Assembly (NCBI GenBank): GCA_016872725.1
Contig: VGZC01000011.1
Location: forward strand, 1-64,000
Source: Planctomycetota bacterium
GTDB taxonomy: Bacteria > Planctomycetota > Planctomycetia > Pirellulales > Pirellulaceae
DNA length: 64,000 nucleotides
Direction of reading: 5' to 3'
Part shown: positions 24,744 to 34,339 of the stretch, piece by piece
Layout: every line of letters starts with the position of its first letter
Position numbering within the stretch: position 1 is the first letter of the stretch
Made by a program: the position numbers and the translations under genes
The notes under the pieces: generated by a model
What the model was told of the DNA's origin: nothing
The model's input: only the letters and a program-made list of their open reading frames with translations
Databases searched by the model: none

Positions 24744-27104
24744 TTACGCGTCGCGGCGCCCGTAGAAACGATTGGCGATCGTATGCTCCAAGCCGAGAAC
24801 GACCGCGGCGACAAGCATCAAGAAGGGATAGAACTCGCGCCCCACGCGCTGCCGGCCTTGAGCCCGTTCGATCTGTTCGCGGCCTCGCAGGGCGCGCGCA
24901 CGGTCCTTTCCGATGACCTCATCCAGCACACCCGGCTCGGCTCTCGCCAGTTCGCTTTCCGTCGCCGGCAGATTGGCCGAGAATCCGCGGAGCACGATTC
25001 CGCCGCGGCTTCCCTTCATCCGGTACGCGCCGGGAAATTCGGTGAACGGAACGGAGAAACGCCGATCCGCGGCTCGGACATCGTACGGGTCACCGCTCGG
25101 AGGAAACAACTGAAACGTATCGGGGTCGACCTGATCGCGCACCGGCAGCGCGGCCGGCCTGCCGCAAACGAAGTTGAGCTGCGTGTCGCTCCGGCCGACC
25201 AGATGCAGGACGAGTTCATTCACGAGGATGAAGGGCGGCCACGGGTTTTCGCCGAACGCCAATTCGTTCCACGGATCGCGGCCGGCGGGCCGCGCGGTAT
25301 CGGAGAACGGCGTCGTCACCGTGATCGACCGTCCCGAGCCGACCGGCCGTTCGATCACGGCCGCGTGCCCGTTGTTGTAGTAGAGGATCACGCGGGTGTC
25401 GGACGCGAGGGGCGCGAGTTCCCAATGGCGAAATACGGGAAACTCGGCCCACGGCACGTTCGACGCGATGTCCCGGAAGACGGCCGTCACGGGATGCGCG
25501 TATTCATGCGGAGCGAGAAAGACGTCGCGACCACCCGTGCGGACTTGGCGCGCGCATCGGCCGGCCAGCAAGGCTTCGGCCGCGTCGTTTCGAAACGCCG
25601 CGCCGTCGCCCGCATGGCTTCCCAGGAACAAGGCGACTCCGCCGCCTCCCCGCGCGTACTCGCCGACGCGGCGCCACAACGCCTCCGACAGGGGCGGCGG
25701 ATCCAGGAGAACGAGCGCGGCGTAATCGGAGAACGGGCGGTCTTCCAGATCCTCGAACGGTGTTTGCACGCAATCGAACCGCGCCGTTCCCTGCTCGCGC
25801 ATGTCGAACGGTGCCAGCGATTCGGCGACGAACCGCATCGACGCGTCGCGGGGCGCGGCCAACAGAATCGGCCACGCCTCGCGCACTTCGACCGTGAAGT
25901 GCCGTTCATCGTCCACGGCGAGCCCGTCCTGACCGAGGACCCGGACCCGTCCGTGATGCACGCCGCTCGAAAGGCCTTTCACACGGAACTCGATCCGGCG
26001 CGGCTCGCTCGGTGTCGGCGCGCAGGTCACTCGGCCGCGCTGCTTCGCCTCCGGAAGCAGGACCTTGCCGTCCCGAACGACCGGCCTCCGCGGATCAACG
26101 TCCTCGACCAACAACTCCACGATCCGCTCATCCAACACCCCCTCGCCGCGCAGATCCGTTTCCACGACGAGCTCGCCGTCGCGTGGAAGCACATCGCTCG
26201 ACAACGTGAGATCGCCGATCGCGACGTTCGTCGGCCCTTCGACGCCGACATCGACCACATACACGTTGACTTCGTCGGCCTCGTCGAACCGTGATCGCAA
26301 TCCGGCCATCGCGGTCGACGTCCAGACGCGTCGATTGAGGTCGGTGAAAAGATAGAGTTCCTTGCGTTCGAGGGGGCTTGAATTCACGAGGCGCAGGGCG
26401 TCCTCGACGATCGCGTCGGTTGGCCGCGGCGCGAAGGTGGCTTGTAGCCGTTCGATCGACGCCGCGGCCGAGGACGGGTCGGCGGAGAACGCCGCGGTGC
26501 GCGCCGACGAGTCCAAGACGCCGACCTCGCTCCCTTCGGGGAGCTGGCCGAGTATCCAGCGCGCCGTTTCCGCGGCGGCCTCGATCCGGCTCTTGTTTTC
26601 GATCCGGTAGTCCATGCGAGGCGCCGTCTCGAACACGAGGACGGCGGCGACGGGCGCGTTCTGTCCGCCGACGTTCGAGGGCGCATGGCGAGCGGCGAAC
26701 AGGGCCAGCGCCGAGCCCGCGGCGAGCGCCAGCAGGGCGAGCCCGGCGAGTCCGGCGATGAGCCAACGTCCCCGACCGCGGGCCCACGCGAGCCCCGCGA
26801 TCGACGTGACCGCCAGCCCCATGATGCCCAGAACGCCCGCCGCGAACCACGAGCCGATCCGTTGCGACTCCGCCGTCGGCCGCGCCAAGGCCGCGGCCAA
26901 GAGGAGGATCGCCGCGCAGCGGAGCGCCAAGAGCATCCACCGCTTCCAGTTCAGCCGGCGTTTGTTGGCGTCGCGCCGCGGAGCGACGAAGCGCAGCGCG
27001 GGGAAGACGAGCCGCCGGGGCTTGGGACGCATCGTCAGATGCAGGATGATCGGCACGGCGATCATCAGGCCACCCAACATCAGACTGGCGTTGAGAAACG
27101 CCAT
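24744..27104 (-). CDS. BatA-like membrane protein with degenerate vWA domain
   Basis: A 786-aa protein whose N-terminus is the BatA/Aerotolerance membrane module (MAFLNASLMLGGLMIAVPIILHL and RPKPRRLVFPALRFV). Further membrane helices span about 65-150. The following vWA-like domain lacks the metal site: where DxSxS is expected it reads ETAPRM, while the flanking KSRIEAAAETARW and LYLFTDLNRR are kept. A central GATase-like segment (GGGGVALFLGSHAGDGAAF) and a C-terminal helix follow. Start at ATG 27104 from the BatA N-terminus. It is likely a structural partner of the intact vWA protein encoded downstream. Confidence 0.8.
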   Translation of the reverse strand: MAFLNASLMLGGLMIAVPIILHLTMRPKPRRLVFPALRFVAPRRDANKRRLNWKRWMLLALRCAAILLLAAALARPTAESQRIGSWFAAGVLGIMGLAVTSIAGLAWARGRGRWLIAGLAGLALLALAAGSALALFAARHAPSNVGGQNAPVAAVLVFETAPRMDYRIENKSRIEAAAETARWILGQLPEGSEVGVLDSSARTAAFSADPSSAAASIERLQATFAPRPTDAIVEDALRLVNSSPLERKELYLFTDLNRRVWTSTAMAGLRSRFDEADEVNVYVVDVGVEGPTNVAIGDLTLSSDVLPRDGELVVETDLRGEGVLDERIVELLVEDVDPRRPVVRDGKVLLPEAKQRGRVTCAPTPSEPRRIEFRVKGLSSGVHHGRVRVLGQDGLAVDDERHFTVEVREAWPILLAAPRDASMRFVAESLAPFDMREQGTARFDCVQTPFEDLEDRPFSDYAALVLLDPPPLSEALWRRVGEYARGGGGVALFLGSHAGDGAAFRNDAAEALLAGRCARQVRTGGRDVFLAPHEYAHPVTAVFRDIASNVPWAEFPVFRHWELAPLASDTRVILYYNNGHAAVIERPVGSGRSITVTTPFSDTARPAGRDPWNELAFGENPWPPFILVNELVLHLVGRSDTQLNFVCGRPAALPVRDQVDPDTFQLFPPSGDPYDVRAADRRFSVPFTEFPGAYRMKGSRGGIVLRGFSANLPATESELARAEPGVLDEVIGKDRARALRGREQIERAQGRQRVGREFYPFLMLVAAVVLGLEHTIANRFYGRRDA

Positions 27105-27177
27105 GGCAATCCATTCCCCGGTTTTCCGCAAGCCGCCGCCGCGCCAGCGACAAGCTCGACGCTTCCAACACGTCTCT

Positions 27178-28095
27178 TCAACACTGCCCGCGGCGGTTCA
27201 CCAAATACTCGGTCAATGCCCGATCGAACGGCATGCTCGTGTCCAACGGCACGTAGTCGATTCCGGCTTGAGCCGATTCCCGCCTCAGCCGATCGCGGAA
27301 CGCGCCGACTTCGGCGAGATAATCGTCATGGTAATGGTCCGCGTCCACCCGCATCGATTCCCCCGACTCGGGATCCTCGAGCGAGACGACGCCCGAAAAC
27401 GGAAACGCGACCTCCGCCTCGTCCAGAATATGGAACAGGATCACATCGTGCCCGCGATGCCGAAGTCGATGCAGGGCGGGAATGACTTCGTCGAGATCGC
27501 AAAGCAAGTCGGAGAAGAGCATCACGAGGCTGCGATGCCGGAGCATGGCGGCGACCTGCGCGAGGCACTTCGCGACTTCCGTGCGACCCGACGGCTTCAG
27601 ATTCGCGAGCAACGACAGCAGGTGCCCAAGCTGCGCGCGTTTGGAACGGGGAGGAATGCCCGCCCGCAGTTTCTCGTCGAACGTCAAGAGGCCGACCGGA
27701 TCCTGCTGATGGATCATGAGGTAGCACAGGGCCGCCGCAAGGCAGATCGCGTAATCGAACTTCGTCAATTCCTGACGGTACGTATAGGCCATCGACTCGC
27801 TTCGATCCATCACGAGGTATCCCGTGATGTTGGTTTCCGCTTCGAATTTCTTGACGTAGTACTTGTCGGTCTTCGCGAAGACGAGCCAGTCGATGTCGTT
27901 GGGATCGTCCCCCGCGACATATTTCCGGTGCTCGGAGAACTCGACCGAGAACCCCTGGAACGGACTGCGATGGAGACCTTGCAGGAACCCCTTCACCACG
28001 AACCGCGCGCGCAGATCGAGCCGCTTGATCTGGTGGATAACCGAGGGTCTCAGGTATTTCTCGACGGGTGCCATTCGACCGGTGCGATCTTCCAT
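27178..28095 (-). CDS. DUF58 domain protein (vWA-like)
   Basis: A 305-aa cytosolic DUF58 protein. It contains the family signature 'SVEFSEHRKYVAGDDPNDIDW' spread over residues about 48-68, then FEAETNITGYLVMDRSESM, with the MIDAS pattern D-R-S-E-S. DUF58 proteins are encoded next to MoxR ATPases and probably act as their substrate or adaptor. The ATG shares one base with the moxR TGA (TGATG), so translation is coupled. Confidence 0.9.
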   Translation of the reverse strand: MEDRTGRMAPVEKYLRPSVIHQIKRLDLRARFVVKGFLQGLHRSPFQGFSVEFSEHRKYVAGDDPNDIDWLVFAKTDKYYVKKFEAETNITGYLVMDRSESMAYTYRQELTKFDYAICLAAALCYLMIHQQDPVGLLTFDEKLRAGIPPRSKRAQLGHLLSLLANLKPSGRTEVAKCLAQVAAMLRHRSLVMLFSDLLCDLDEVIPALHRLRHRGHDVILFHILDEAEVAFPFSGVVSLEDPESGESMRVDADHYHDDYLAEVGAFRDRLRRESAQAGIDYVPLDTSMPFDRALTEYLVNRRGQC

Positions 28096-29153
28096 CAAGG
28101 CGGCGGTTCGACGGGGATCGGAGGCGGCGCGGGCGGCGAGCCGAATTTGGGGATCTCGGGTTCGGGCACGTCCTTCAGAATCCGCGTGACCACGTCCTCG
28201 GTCGTCATCCCCTCCGCCTGAGCCTGGAAATTCGTGCTGATGCGGTGGCGGAGCACGGGGATGGCGACCTTGCGCAGGTCGTCGAGTGCGACGGAGAACC
28301 GGCCTTCCATGGCGGCGATCGCCTTTCCGCCCGCGATCAGGAACTGGCCGGCCCGAGGCCCGGCTCCCCAGTCGACCAACTCCCGAACATAGTCGGGCGC
28401 CGTCTCGTCCCTCGGACGCGTCGCCCGCACGATGCGCGCCGCGTACTTCACCACGTACTCGCTCACCGCCACCGACGCGACGAGCCGCTGGATGTTGACG
28501 ATCGCGCGGCCGGTGAGCACCTTGCGGACCTCGGATTTCTCGTTCCGCGCGCCGAGCGCGAGGATCTGTTCCTCCTCCGCGCGGCTTGGATAACCGACCT
28601 TGATGTTGAACATGAACCGGTCGAGCTGCGCTTCGGGAAGCGGATAGGTTCCCTCCTGCTCGATCGGGTTCTGCGTCGCGATCGTGAAGAACGGATCGGG
28701 CAGTTCGTACGTCGACCGGCCGACCGTCACCTCGCGCTCCTGCATCGCCTGCAAGAGGGCCGCCTGCGTCTTGGGCGGCGTCCGGTTGATTTCATCGGCG
28801 AGCAGGATGTTCGTGAAGATGGGACCCTCGACGAATCGGAACTCGCGCCGTCCATGCTCGTCCTCGTCGAGCACGTTCGTACCCGTGATGTCGCTCGGCA
28901 TCAGATCGGGCGTGAATTGGATCCGCTTGAACGCGACATCGAGGATCCTCGCCAGTGTGCTGACCATAAGCGTCTTGGCGAGACCGGGAACGCCTTCGAG
29001 GAGGCAATGGCCGCGCGTGAAGATCGCCGCGAACAACTGTTCGATGACATCGTCCTGCCCGACGATCACGCGCTGGAGTTCCTGCCGCATCACCTGCCGA
29101 TGGTGGCTGAACTCCTGCAAGACGTCGCCTAGACTGCGTTGCTTCGTGGACAC
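28095..29153 (-). CDS. MoxR-family AAA+ ATPase
   Basis: A 352-aa MoxR ATPase. Walker A is LEGVPGLAKT, Walker B is ILLADEINR, and sensor 1 lies in FFTIATQNPIEQEGTYPLPEAQLDRF. The C-terminal lid domain ends in a Pro-rich tail (PPAPPPIPVEPPP). MoxR ATPases act as chaperone-like assembly factors for partner vWA proteins, which here are the three genes downstream. The GTG start at 29153 is preceded by AGGA at ten bases and follows the family N-terminus; the frame extends further upstream without support. Confidence 0.93.
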   Translation of the reverse strand: MSTKQRSLGDVLQEFSHHRQVMRQELQRVIVGQDDVIEQLFAAIFTRGHCLLEGVPGLAKTLMVSTLARILDVAFKRIQFTPDLMPSDITGTNVLDEDEHGRREFRFVEGPIFTNILLADEINRTPPKTQAALLQAMQEREVTVGRSTYELPDPFFTIATQNPIEQEGTYPLPEAQLDRFMFNIKVGYPSRAEEEQILALGARNEKSEVRKVLTGRAIVNIQRLVASVAVSEYVVKYAARIVRATRPRDETAPDYVRELVDWGAGPRAGQFLIAGGKAIAAMEGRFSVALDDLRKVAIPVLRHRISTNFQAQAEGMTTEDVVTRILKDVPEPEIPKFGSPPAPPPIPVEPPP

Positions 29154-29367
29154 GATTTCAACATCCTGCGGGGTTCGCGGGAACGCGGCGCGATGGGGAC
29201 TTCGTCGGGAACCCGGGCGGACCGGCGCGCTCGGTCCGGTCGGCGGACGACGTGATTCTAGGGGTCGTCGCGCATGTCGGCAATCGACGTTCCCGACTCG
29301 ACGACCACCGCGTCCGAATCTACGATGGCGTGCAGGGCCGCGACGAGGCTTAGTCGAGGATCGTGCC

Positions 29368-31722
29368 GTGGGGAATCGAATGCGCCGCGCCGGCGTCCTG
29401 GGGCTCGCCCTCCTGTTTGGACTCGGCATCGCCGGTTCGCATCGCGCGGCCGCGTGGGACGTGTCGGCGGAACAGGTGCGCGGCGCGCTCCAGCGAGGCC
29501 GCGAGTATTTGAAGACGCAGAGGAACGCGACATCGGGTGGATGGGCCGAACATCCGGGGCAACCCGGCGGCCTGACGGCGCTCTGCGTCCTCGCGCTGCT
29601 CACGTCGGGCGAGCCGGTCGACTCACCAGACATCCAAGCCGCGCTCACCTACCTTCGCGCGATCGGCGAGCCGAACCGAACCTATGCGACGGCCCTGCAG
29701 ACGATGGTCTTCTGCGCGGCCGAACCGGAAAAGGACCGCCTCCTGATCGCGCGCAACGCGCGCTGGCTCGAATCGGCCCAAGTCCGCGGAGGCCCGGCGG
29801 CGGGCATGTGGGGTTACGCGACGGGCGAAGGTCGCGGCGATAATTCGAACACGCAGTTCGCGCTGCTCGGCCTGTACGAGGCCGAACGGGCCGGAGCGGC
29901 GATCAATCCGGCGGTCTGGCAATTGTCGCTCGCGTATTTCGAACGGACCCAGCGCGAGGACGGTTCGTGGGCCTATTTCGAGCAATCGACGCCGCTACCG
30001 TCGAGCGGCAGTATGACATGCGCGGGCGCCGGTTCACTGCTCATCTGCGCCGATCGGCTCGGGCTGCGCGAGGCCGACATCGGGGCGGACGGGCGCGTCG
30101 CCTGTTGCGGTTCGCCGCGCCGCGATGACCATATCGAACGGGCCATCGCGTGGCTTGGCCGTCATGGCATGGCGACCAATCCCGGACAAGAGGCCTGGCA
30201 CCTGTACTACCTTTACGGCGTCGAACGCGTCGGACGACTCAGCGGGCGCCGCTTCCTGGATCGGCTCGATTGGTACCGCACCGGCGCGGACTTGCTCGTC
30301 GCGCGCCAGGATTCGCTCAACGGCCAGTGGCGGGGATCGGGTATTCTCGAGTCCGATCCCGTCCTCGCCACCGCCTTCTCCCTCCTGTTTCTCGGCAAGG
30401 GACGAAGGCCCATCCTGATCTCGCAACTGGATTGGCGGGACGACGCCGACTCCGATTGGAATCGGCATCCTTCGTCGCTCCATCAATTGACCCGCGACGT
30501 GGAAGTCAACTGGAAACGCGACCTCGCGTGGCAAACGATCCGCCTCAAGCTCGCCTCGATCGACGATTTGGCCGAAACCCCGGTGCTCTTCGTGCGAGGC
30601 ACGCAGGCACTCGACTTGCCCGCGGAACGCGTCGCCCTCCTGAGGGAGTATGTTCGGCAGGGTGGGTTCCTGTGGGTCGAGGCGTGCGACGGGGACGGCT
30701 GCCGAGGCGAGGCGTTCGCCAAGTCGTTCGAGCGGTTGGCGAGCGAACTGATTCCGAACGCGAAGCTGCGGGCGCTGCCCATCGAGCATCCGATCTGGTA
30801 CGCCGAAACGCGCGTCGATCCCAAGTCGCTCCCCGAGGGGTTTTGGATCCACGGCGTGGATGCCTGTTGCCGCACGAGCATCGTGTTCACGAACCGGACG
30901 TTGTCGTGCTATTGGGAACTGCGTTCGGATCGGAGCGAGGCAAGGCCCGGGAATGTCGAGCGGCGGATCCGCGCGGCGCTGGATGTGGGACGCAATATCC
31001 TCGCCTACGCCACCAATCGCGAACTCAAGGAGAAACTCGACCAACCCAGGATCCTGGCCCAAGGCGCCGAACCGAGACCCGAGCGCGGGACGCTCGCGAT
31101 CCCGAAGATCGGCCACGCGGGCGGCGCCGACGACGCGCCCAATGCGCTCGCGAATCTCCTGATGGTCGTGCGGGACCAGGCCGAGATTCCGGTCAATCTC
31201 GAAACCCGCTTGCTCGCTCCAACCGATCTGGCCATCCACGACCATCCGATCCTGTTCCTCCACGGCAGGCGCGATTTCCGATTCACGCAGGCGGAACGGC
31301 AGGCGATCGCCGAGTACATCCGTCGGGGAGGTTTCGTATTCGGGGACGCGATCTGCGCGAGCCCGCAGTTCGCGACCGCCGCGCGGCGTGAATTCGAGGC
31401 CCTTTTTCCCGGAACGGCCTTCGCGACGTTGCCGGCCGACCATCCGATCTACACGCGGGAATACCGGGGATTCGCGGTCGAACGCGTGACGGTCCGCGAC
31501 CCCCAGACCCGCGCGGAAGGCCGGCCGCTCGAGGCCGACCTCGTCCAGCAAACGCCGATCCTCGAAGGGCTCGACGTCGACGGACGTCTCGCCGTCATCC
31601 TCTCGCCCCTCGATCTGAGCTGCGCTCTCGAGAACCAGCCGTCGCTCGAATGCAAGGGCTACATCAAGGCGGACGCCGCCCGGCTCGGCGTCAACATCAT
31701 CCTGTTCGGGCTTGGCCAGTAG
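29368..31722 (+). CDS. Secreted toroid (prenyltransferase/cyclase-like) protein with DUF4159 domains
   Basis: A 784-aa exported protein. The signal peptide is MRRAGVLGLALLFGLGIAGSHRAAA. Residues about 35-370 form alpha/alpha-toroid repeats of the squalene-cyclase/prenyltransferase type (REDGSWAYFEQS, NPGQEAWHLYYLYGVER, SLNGQWRGS), without a visible cyclase DxDD motif. Residues about 380-570 and 580-784 look like two DUF4159 copies (REYVRQGGFLWVEACDG and AEYIRRGGFVFGDAICAS are parallel positions). It is divergent from moxR, a neighbourhood common in planctomycetes. GTG 29368 has GAGGA seven bases upstream; ATG 29380 is an alternative. Function unknown, probably envelope-related. Confidence 0.8.
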   Translation: MGNRMRRAGVLGLALLFGLGIAGSHRAAAWDVSAEQVRGALQRGREYLKTQRNATSGGWAEHPGQPGGLTALCVLALLTSGEPVDSPDIQAALTYLRAIGEPNRTYATALQTMVFCAAEPEKDRLLIARNARWLESAQVRGGPAAGMWGYATGEGRGDNSNTQFALLGLYEAERAGAAINPAVWQLSLAYFERTQREDGSWAYFEQSTPLPSSGSMTCAGAGSLLICADRLGLREADIGADGRVACCGSPRRDDHIERAIAWLGRHGMATNPGQEAWHLYYLYGVERVGRLSGRRFLDRLDWYRTGADLLVARQDSLNGQWRGSGILESDPVLATAFSLLFLGKGRRPILISQLDWRDDADSDWNRHPSSLHQLTRDVEVNWKRDLAWQTIRLKLASIDDLAETPVLFVRGTQALDLPAERVALLREYVRQGGFLWVEACDGDGCRGEAFAKSFERLASELIPNAKLRALPIEHPIWYAETRVDPKSLPEGFWIHGVDACCRTSIVFTNRTLSCYWELRSDRSEARPGNVERRIRAALDVGRNILAYATNRELKEKLDQPRILAQGAEPRPERGTLAIPKIGHAGGADDAPNALANLLMVVRDQAEIPVNLETRLLAPTDLAIHDHPILFLHGRRDFRFTQAERQAIAEYIRRGGFVFGDAICASPQFATAARREFEALFPGTAFATLPADHPIYTREYRGFAVERVTVRDPQTRAEGRPLEADLVQQTPILEGLDVDGRLAVILSPLDLSCALENQPSLECKGYIKADAARLGVNIILFGLGQ

Positions 31723-31740
31723 GAGGGGAAGGCATACCGC

Positions 31741-31787
31741 CGCCCTCCTCCCGCCGCCGTCGAGCAAGCTCGGCGGCGGGAAGGGCG
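31741..31787. terminator. Strong bidirectional terminator-like hairpin
   Basis: Nested arms: CGCCCT (31741-31746) with AGGGCG (31782-31787), and CCCGCCGCC (31750-31758) with GGCGGCGGG (31772-31780). A further GAGC-AA-GCTC closes the loop. It lies in the 87-bp spacer between the convergent DUF4159 and RND genes. Confidence 0.7.
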
Positions 31788-31809
31788 TGGGCGTCGTACG
31801 CCGTTTCCG

Positions 31810-34206
31810 TCACGTTTCGCGGCGAATGGGCGACGTCCCCGGAATCGGGGCGTGCGCCGGGCCTCGATGGATGAACAGGAGGAGCAGGGGAAGCAGCGTG
31901 AGGTTGCCGAGCAGGCCGCCGACGAGCGTGGCGGCTGCGAGTCCTCCGAACGAGACGGTCGGCGCGAAGTCGCTTGCGCCGAGCGTCGCGAAACCGATCG
32001 CCAGCGCGATGGTCGCGAACACAAGGGCCCTGCCGACCGTGCGCTGGGCCACCGCCAAGGCCCTCACGCGGTCCCGCTCCTTCCGCCACTCCCGCTCGAA
32101 CGCATCGAGATAATGCAATGAGCTGTCGACCGACAGTCCAAGCGACACGGCGGCCATCATGGCGGCGCCCATGTTGAGCTTCATGCCGGCCCAGCCGACG
32201 GCTCCGAGCGCGATGACGATCGGTAATCCGTTCGTGACGAGGGCGGCGAGCGCGCCGCGGACCGAGCGCAACGCGATCGTCATCACGGCGCCGACTCCGA
32301 CGACCGCGGCGGCGAAACACCGCCATTGATCGCGCAGCATGCCCGCGACGAGATGCGTCAACAGGACGTAGAATCCCGTGACGGCGGCTCGGCCGTCGTC
32401 CTCGCCCTCGGGAAACGTCTCGCCGACGATCCGTTCCACCTCGGCGATCAACCAGCGTTTCGTTTCGGCGTCTCGCCGATCGTACGCTCGGAGCATGACG
32501 CGCATCCATGGCGATCCCGTTTCCGGGTCCTCGCCGCGCAGCGCTTGGAGGAAGTCGGGCATGACGGCGCGGAGTCCGCGGGCGCGCAATTCGGGCGGCA
32601 TTGCCGCGAGGAACGGATGGAGCGAGCCCGCGTCGATCGCGTCGGCGAGGCTCAAGACGCTGCCGAGCGCGGGCTCGCCGGTCCGCGGATCGCGGAGGGC
32701 TCGGATCCGTTCCTGCAAGGCGAGCAACCGATCGATGTACGCGGCGTCGAGAACTTCGGGGGCTGGCACCATGATGTCCCACGCGCCGGCGCCGCCAAGA
32801 CGGTCCTCGACAAACGCGTACGCGCGCGCGATCGGACTCCCGCTCCGGAAATTCCGCGTGAAGTCGGTTTCCACATCGAGCCGCGCGCCGCCGATCACCG
32901 ACACCGCGACCGCGGCAAGGACGCACGCCGCAACCCAGCCCGCTCGCCGCTGAACCAAGTCGAACAGGGCGCCGAGCGCGCGGTCGAGGCGGGACGCGGC
33001 CGAAGGACCGCGGGCCGGCGCGGAGGCGTGCCCCACGAGTGCCATCGCGGGAATCAACAGGGCCGAGGCCAGGAGGACGATCATCGAGCCGCACGCCATC
33101 ATCAGACCGAAGTCGCGGATCGGCCCCGCGCGGGCCGCGAGCAGCGCGAGGAAACCCGCGGCGTCCGTCACGCAGGCCCAGAAGATCGGCGTCGCGAGAC
33201 GGCCGATCGCGCACCGCAACGCGTCGGCCGGCGCGGCGCCGAGCTGTCGGCGGTCCCGGAACCCGATCGCCACGTGCATCACGGTCGCGACGCCGATCAC
33301 CGTCACGACCGCGGTCAACATCGAGCTGACCATGCTCAAACGCAGACCCGAGCTGTGGAGAACGGCCTCCGTTGCCAGAAGGGTCCAATGCACGACGGCG
33401 AGCGCGACCAGCGCCCACCGGGCACTCCGCAAGACGGCGAGAATCGTCGCTCCGAGGAGACATGTCGAAACCCAACTGAGCCGGCGCGCGTCCTCCTCGA
33501 CGTACTCGAAGCTGTCGTGGACCATCACCGGTTCACCTACAAGCACTCCGGCGTCGAGGCCCGCGGCGATCGACCGCAACCCGTCGATCGTGCCCGCCGT
33601 ACCGTGTTCGTTGACGAACTTCTCATCGAGAATACAGACGACGGACGCGACTTTTCCGTCGGCGCCGTGCGTATAGCCCTCGAACAACCCACGAAATCGC
33701 CGCGCCAACCGGCTCGTGGCGTCGACCATCGACGTGCCGAGTCCCTTGAGCAGCGTGTCGAGCACCGAGGGGCTGAGTACCGCGAGAACGCCGGGAACGC
33801 GGCGCGCGGCGCGGGTCGCGTCCCGGCAGCGCCGGAGCCCGTCGCCTTCCGGCGCGAAGAGCCTCGCGTCCTCGTACACGATCAGGAGGATCTGATCGCC
33901 GCCGAACCGATCGCGGAATCGATGGAAATCCTGGAGAATCCGTTCCGTCGGCGAGAACATGTTGTCGATCGATCGATCGAATTCGAGCCGGCGCGAGATC
34001 GGCCACGCGGCCGCCGCGACCACGAGCGCGCCGGCGAAGAGCGGCCAACGCGCGCGCACCAGAAACCCCGCGATCCGCCCGCAAACGGTCGAGTCTTCGG
34101 ACACGTCGACGCGCGTTCCCAAGGGCGGTCGCCGATCGTCAGCGGGCCGCGAAGGCGTTCCCGATTCCGTCGCCGATTTCGCCATGAATGCGTCACGTTC
34201 TCCCAT
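31810..34206 (-). CDS. RND/MMPL-family exporter
   Basis: A 798-aa membrane protein with the two-repeat RND layout: TM1 (LFAGALVVAAAAWPI), a periplasmic loop of about 200 residues, six helices, a second TM1-like segment (WVAACVLAAVAVSVIGGARL), a second loop, and a final helix bundle. ESE 'FDRSIDNMFSPTE' and later 'DFTRNFRSGSPI' are the usual first-loop openings. The family covers MmpL and HpnN-type lipid or hopanoid exporters and SSD proteins; substrate unknown. Adaptor and outer-membrane partners are not adjacent. Start chosen at ATG 34206; ATG 34185 is possible. Confidence 0.85.
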   Translation of the reverse strand: MGERDAFMAKSATESGTPSRPADDRRPPLGTRVDVSEDSTVCGRIAGFLVRARWPLFAGALVVAAAAWPISRRLEFDRSIDNMFSPTERILQDFHRFRDRFGGDQILLIVYEDARLFAPEGDGLRRCRDATRAARRVPGVLAVLSPSVLDTLLKGLGTSMVDATSRLARRFRGLFEGYTHGADGKVASVVCILDEKFVNEHGTAGTIDGLRSIAAGLDAGVLVGEPVMVHDSFEYVEEDARRLSWVSTCLLGATILAVLRSARWALVALAVVHWTLLATEAVLHSSGLRLSMVSSMLTAVVTVIGVATVMHVAIGFRDRRQLGAAPADALRCAIGRLATPIFWACVTDAAGFLALLAARAGPIRDFGLMMACGSMIVLLASALLIPAMALVGHASAPARGPSAASRLDRALGALFDLVQRRAGWVAACVLAAVAVSVIGGARLDVETDFTRNFRSGSPIARAYAFVEDRLGGAGAWDIMVPAPEVLDAAYIDRLLALQERIRALRDPRTGEPALGSVLSLADAIDAGSLHPFLAAMPPELRARGLRAVMPDFLQALRGEDPETGSPWMRVMLRAYDRRDAETKRWLIAEVERIVGETFPEGEDDGRAAVTGFYVLLTHLVAGMLRDQWRCFAAAVVGVGAVMTIALRSVRGALAALVTNGLPIVIALGAVGWAGMKLNMGAAMMAAVSLGLSVDSSLHYLDAFEREWRKERDRVRALAVAQRTVGRALVFATIALAIGFATLGASDFAPTVSFGGLAAATLVGGLLGNLTLLPLLLLFIHRGPAHAPIPGTSPIRRET

Positions 34207-34339
34207 CGGGCCCGCTCGACTATGATGGCGCGATGCGACCCGTCCGCCGAAACCGCGGGCCAACGAAGTGTAGGACAGGATCGGGACCCGTTGGAAGTGG
34301 TGCGGCACCCATTCGCTCGACGGCGCGCCCTCAATCGCC

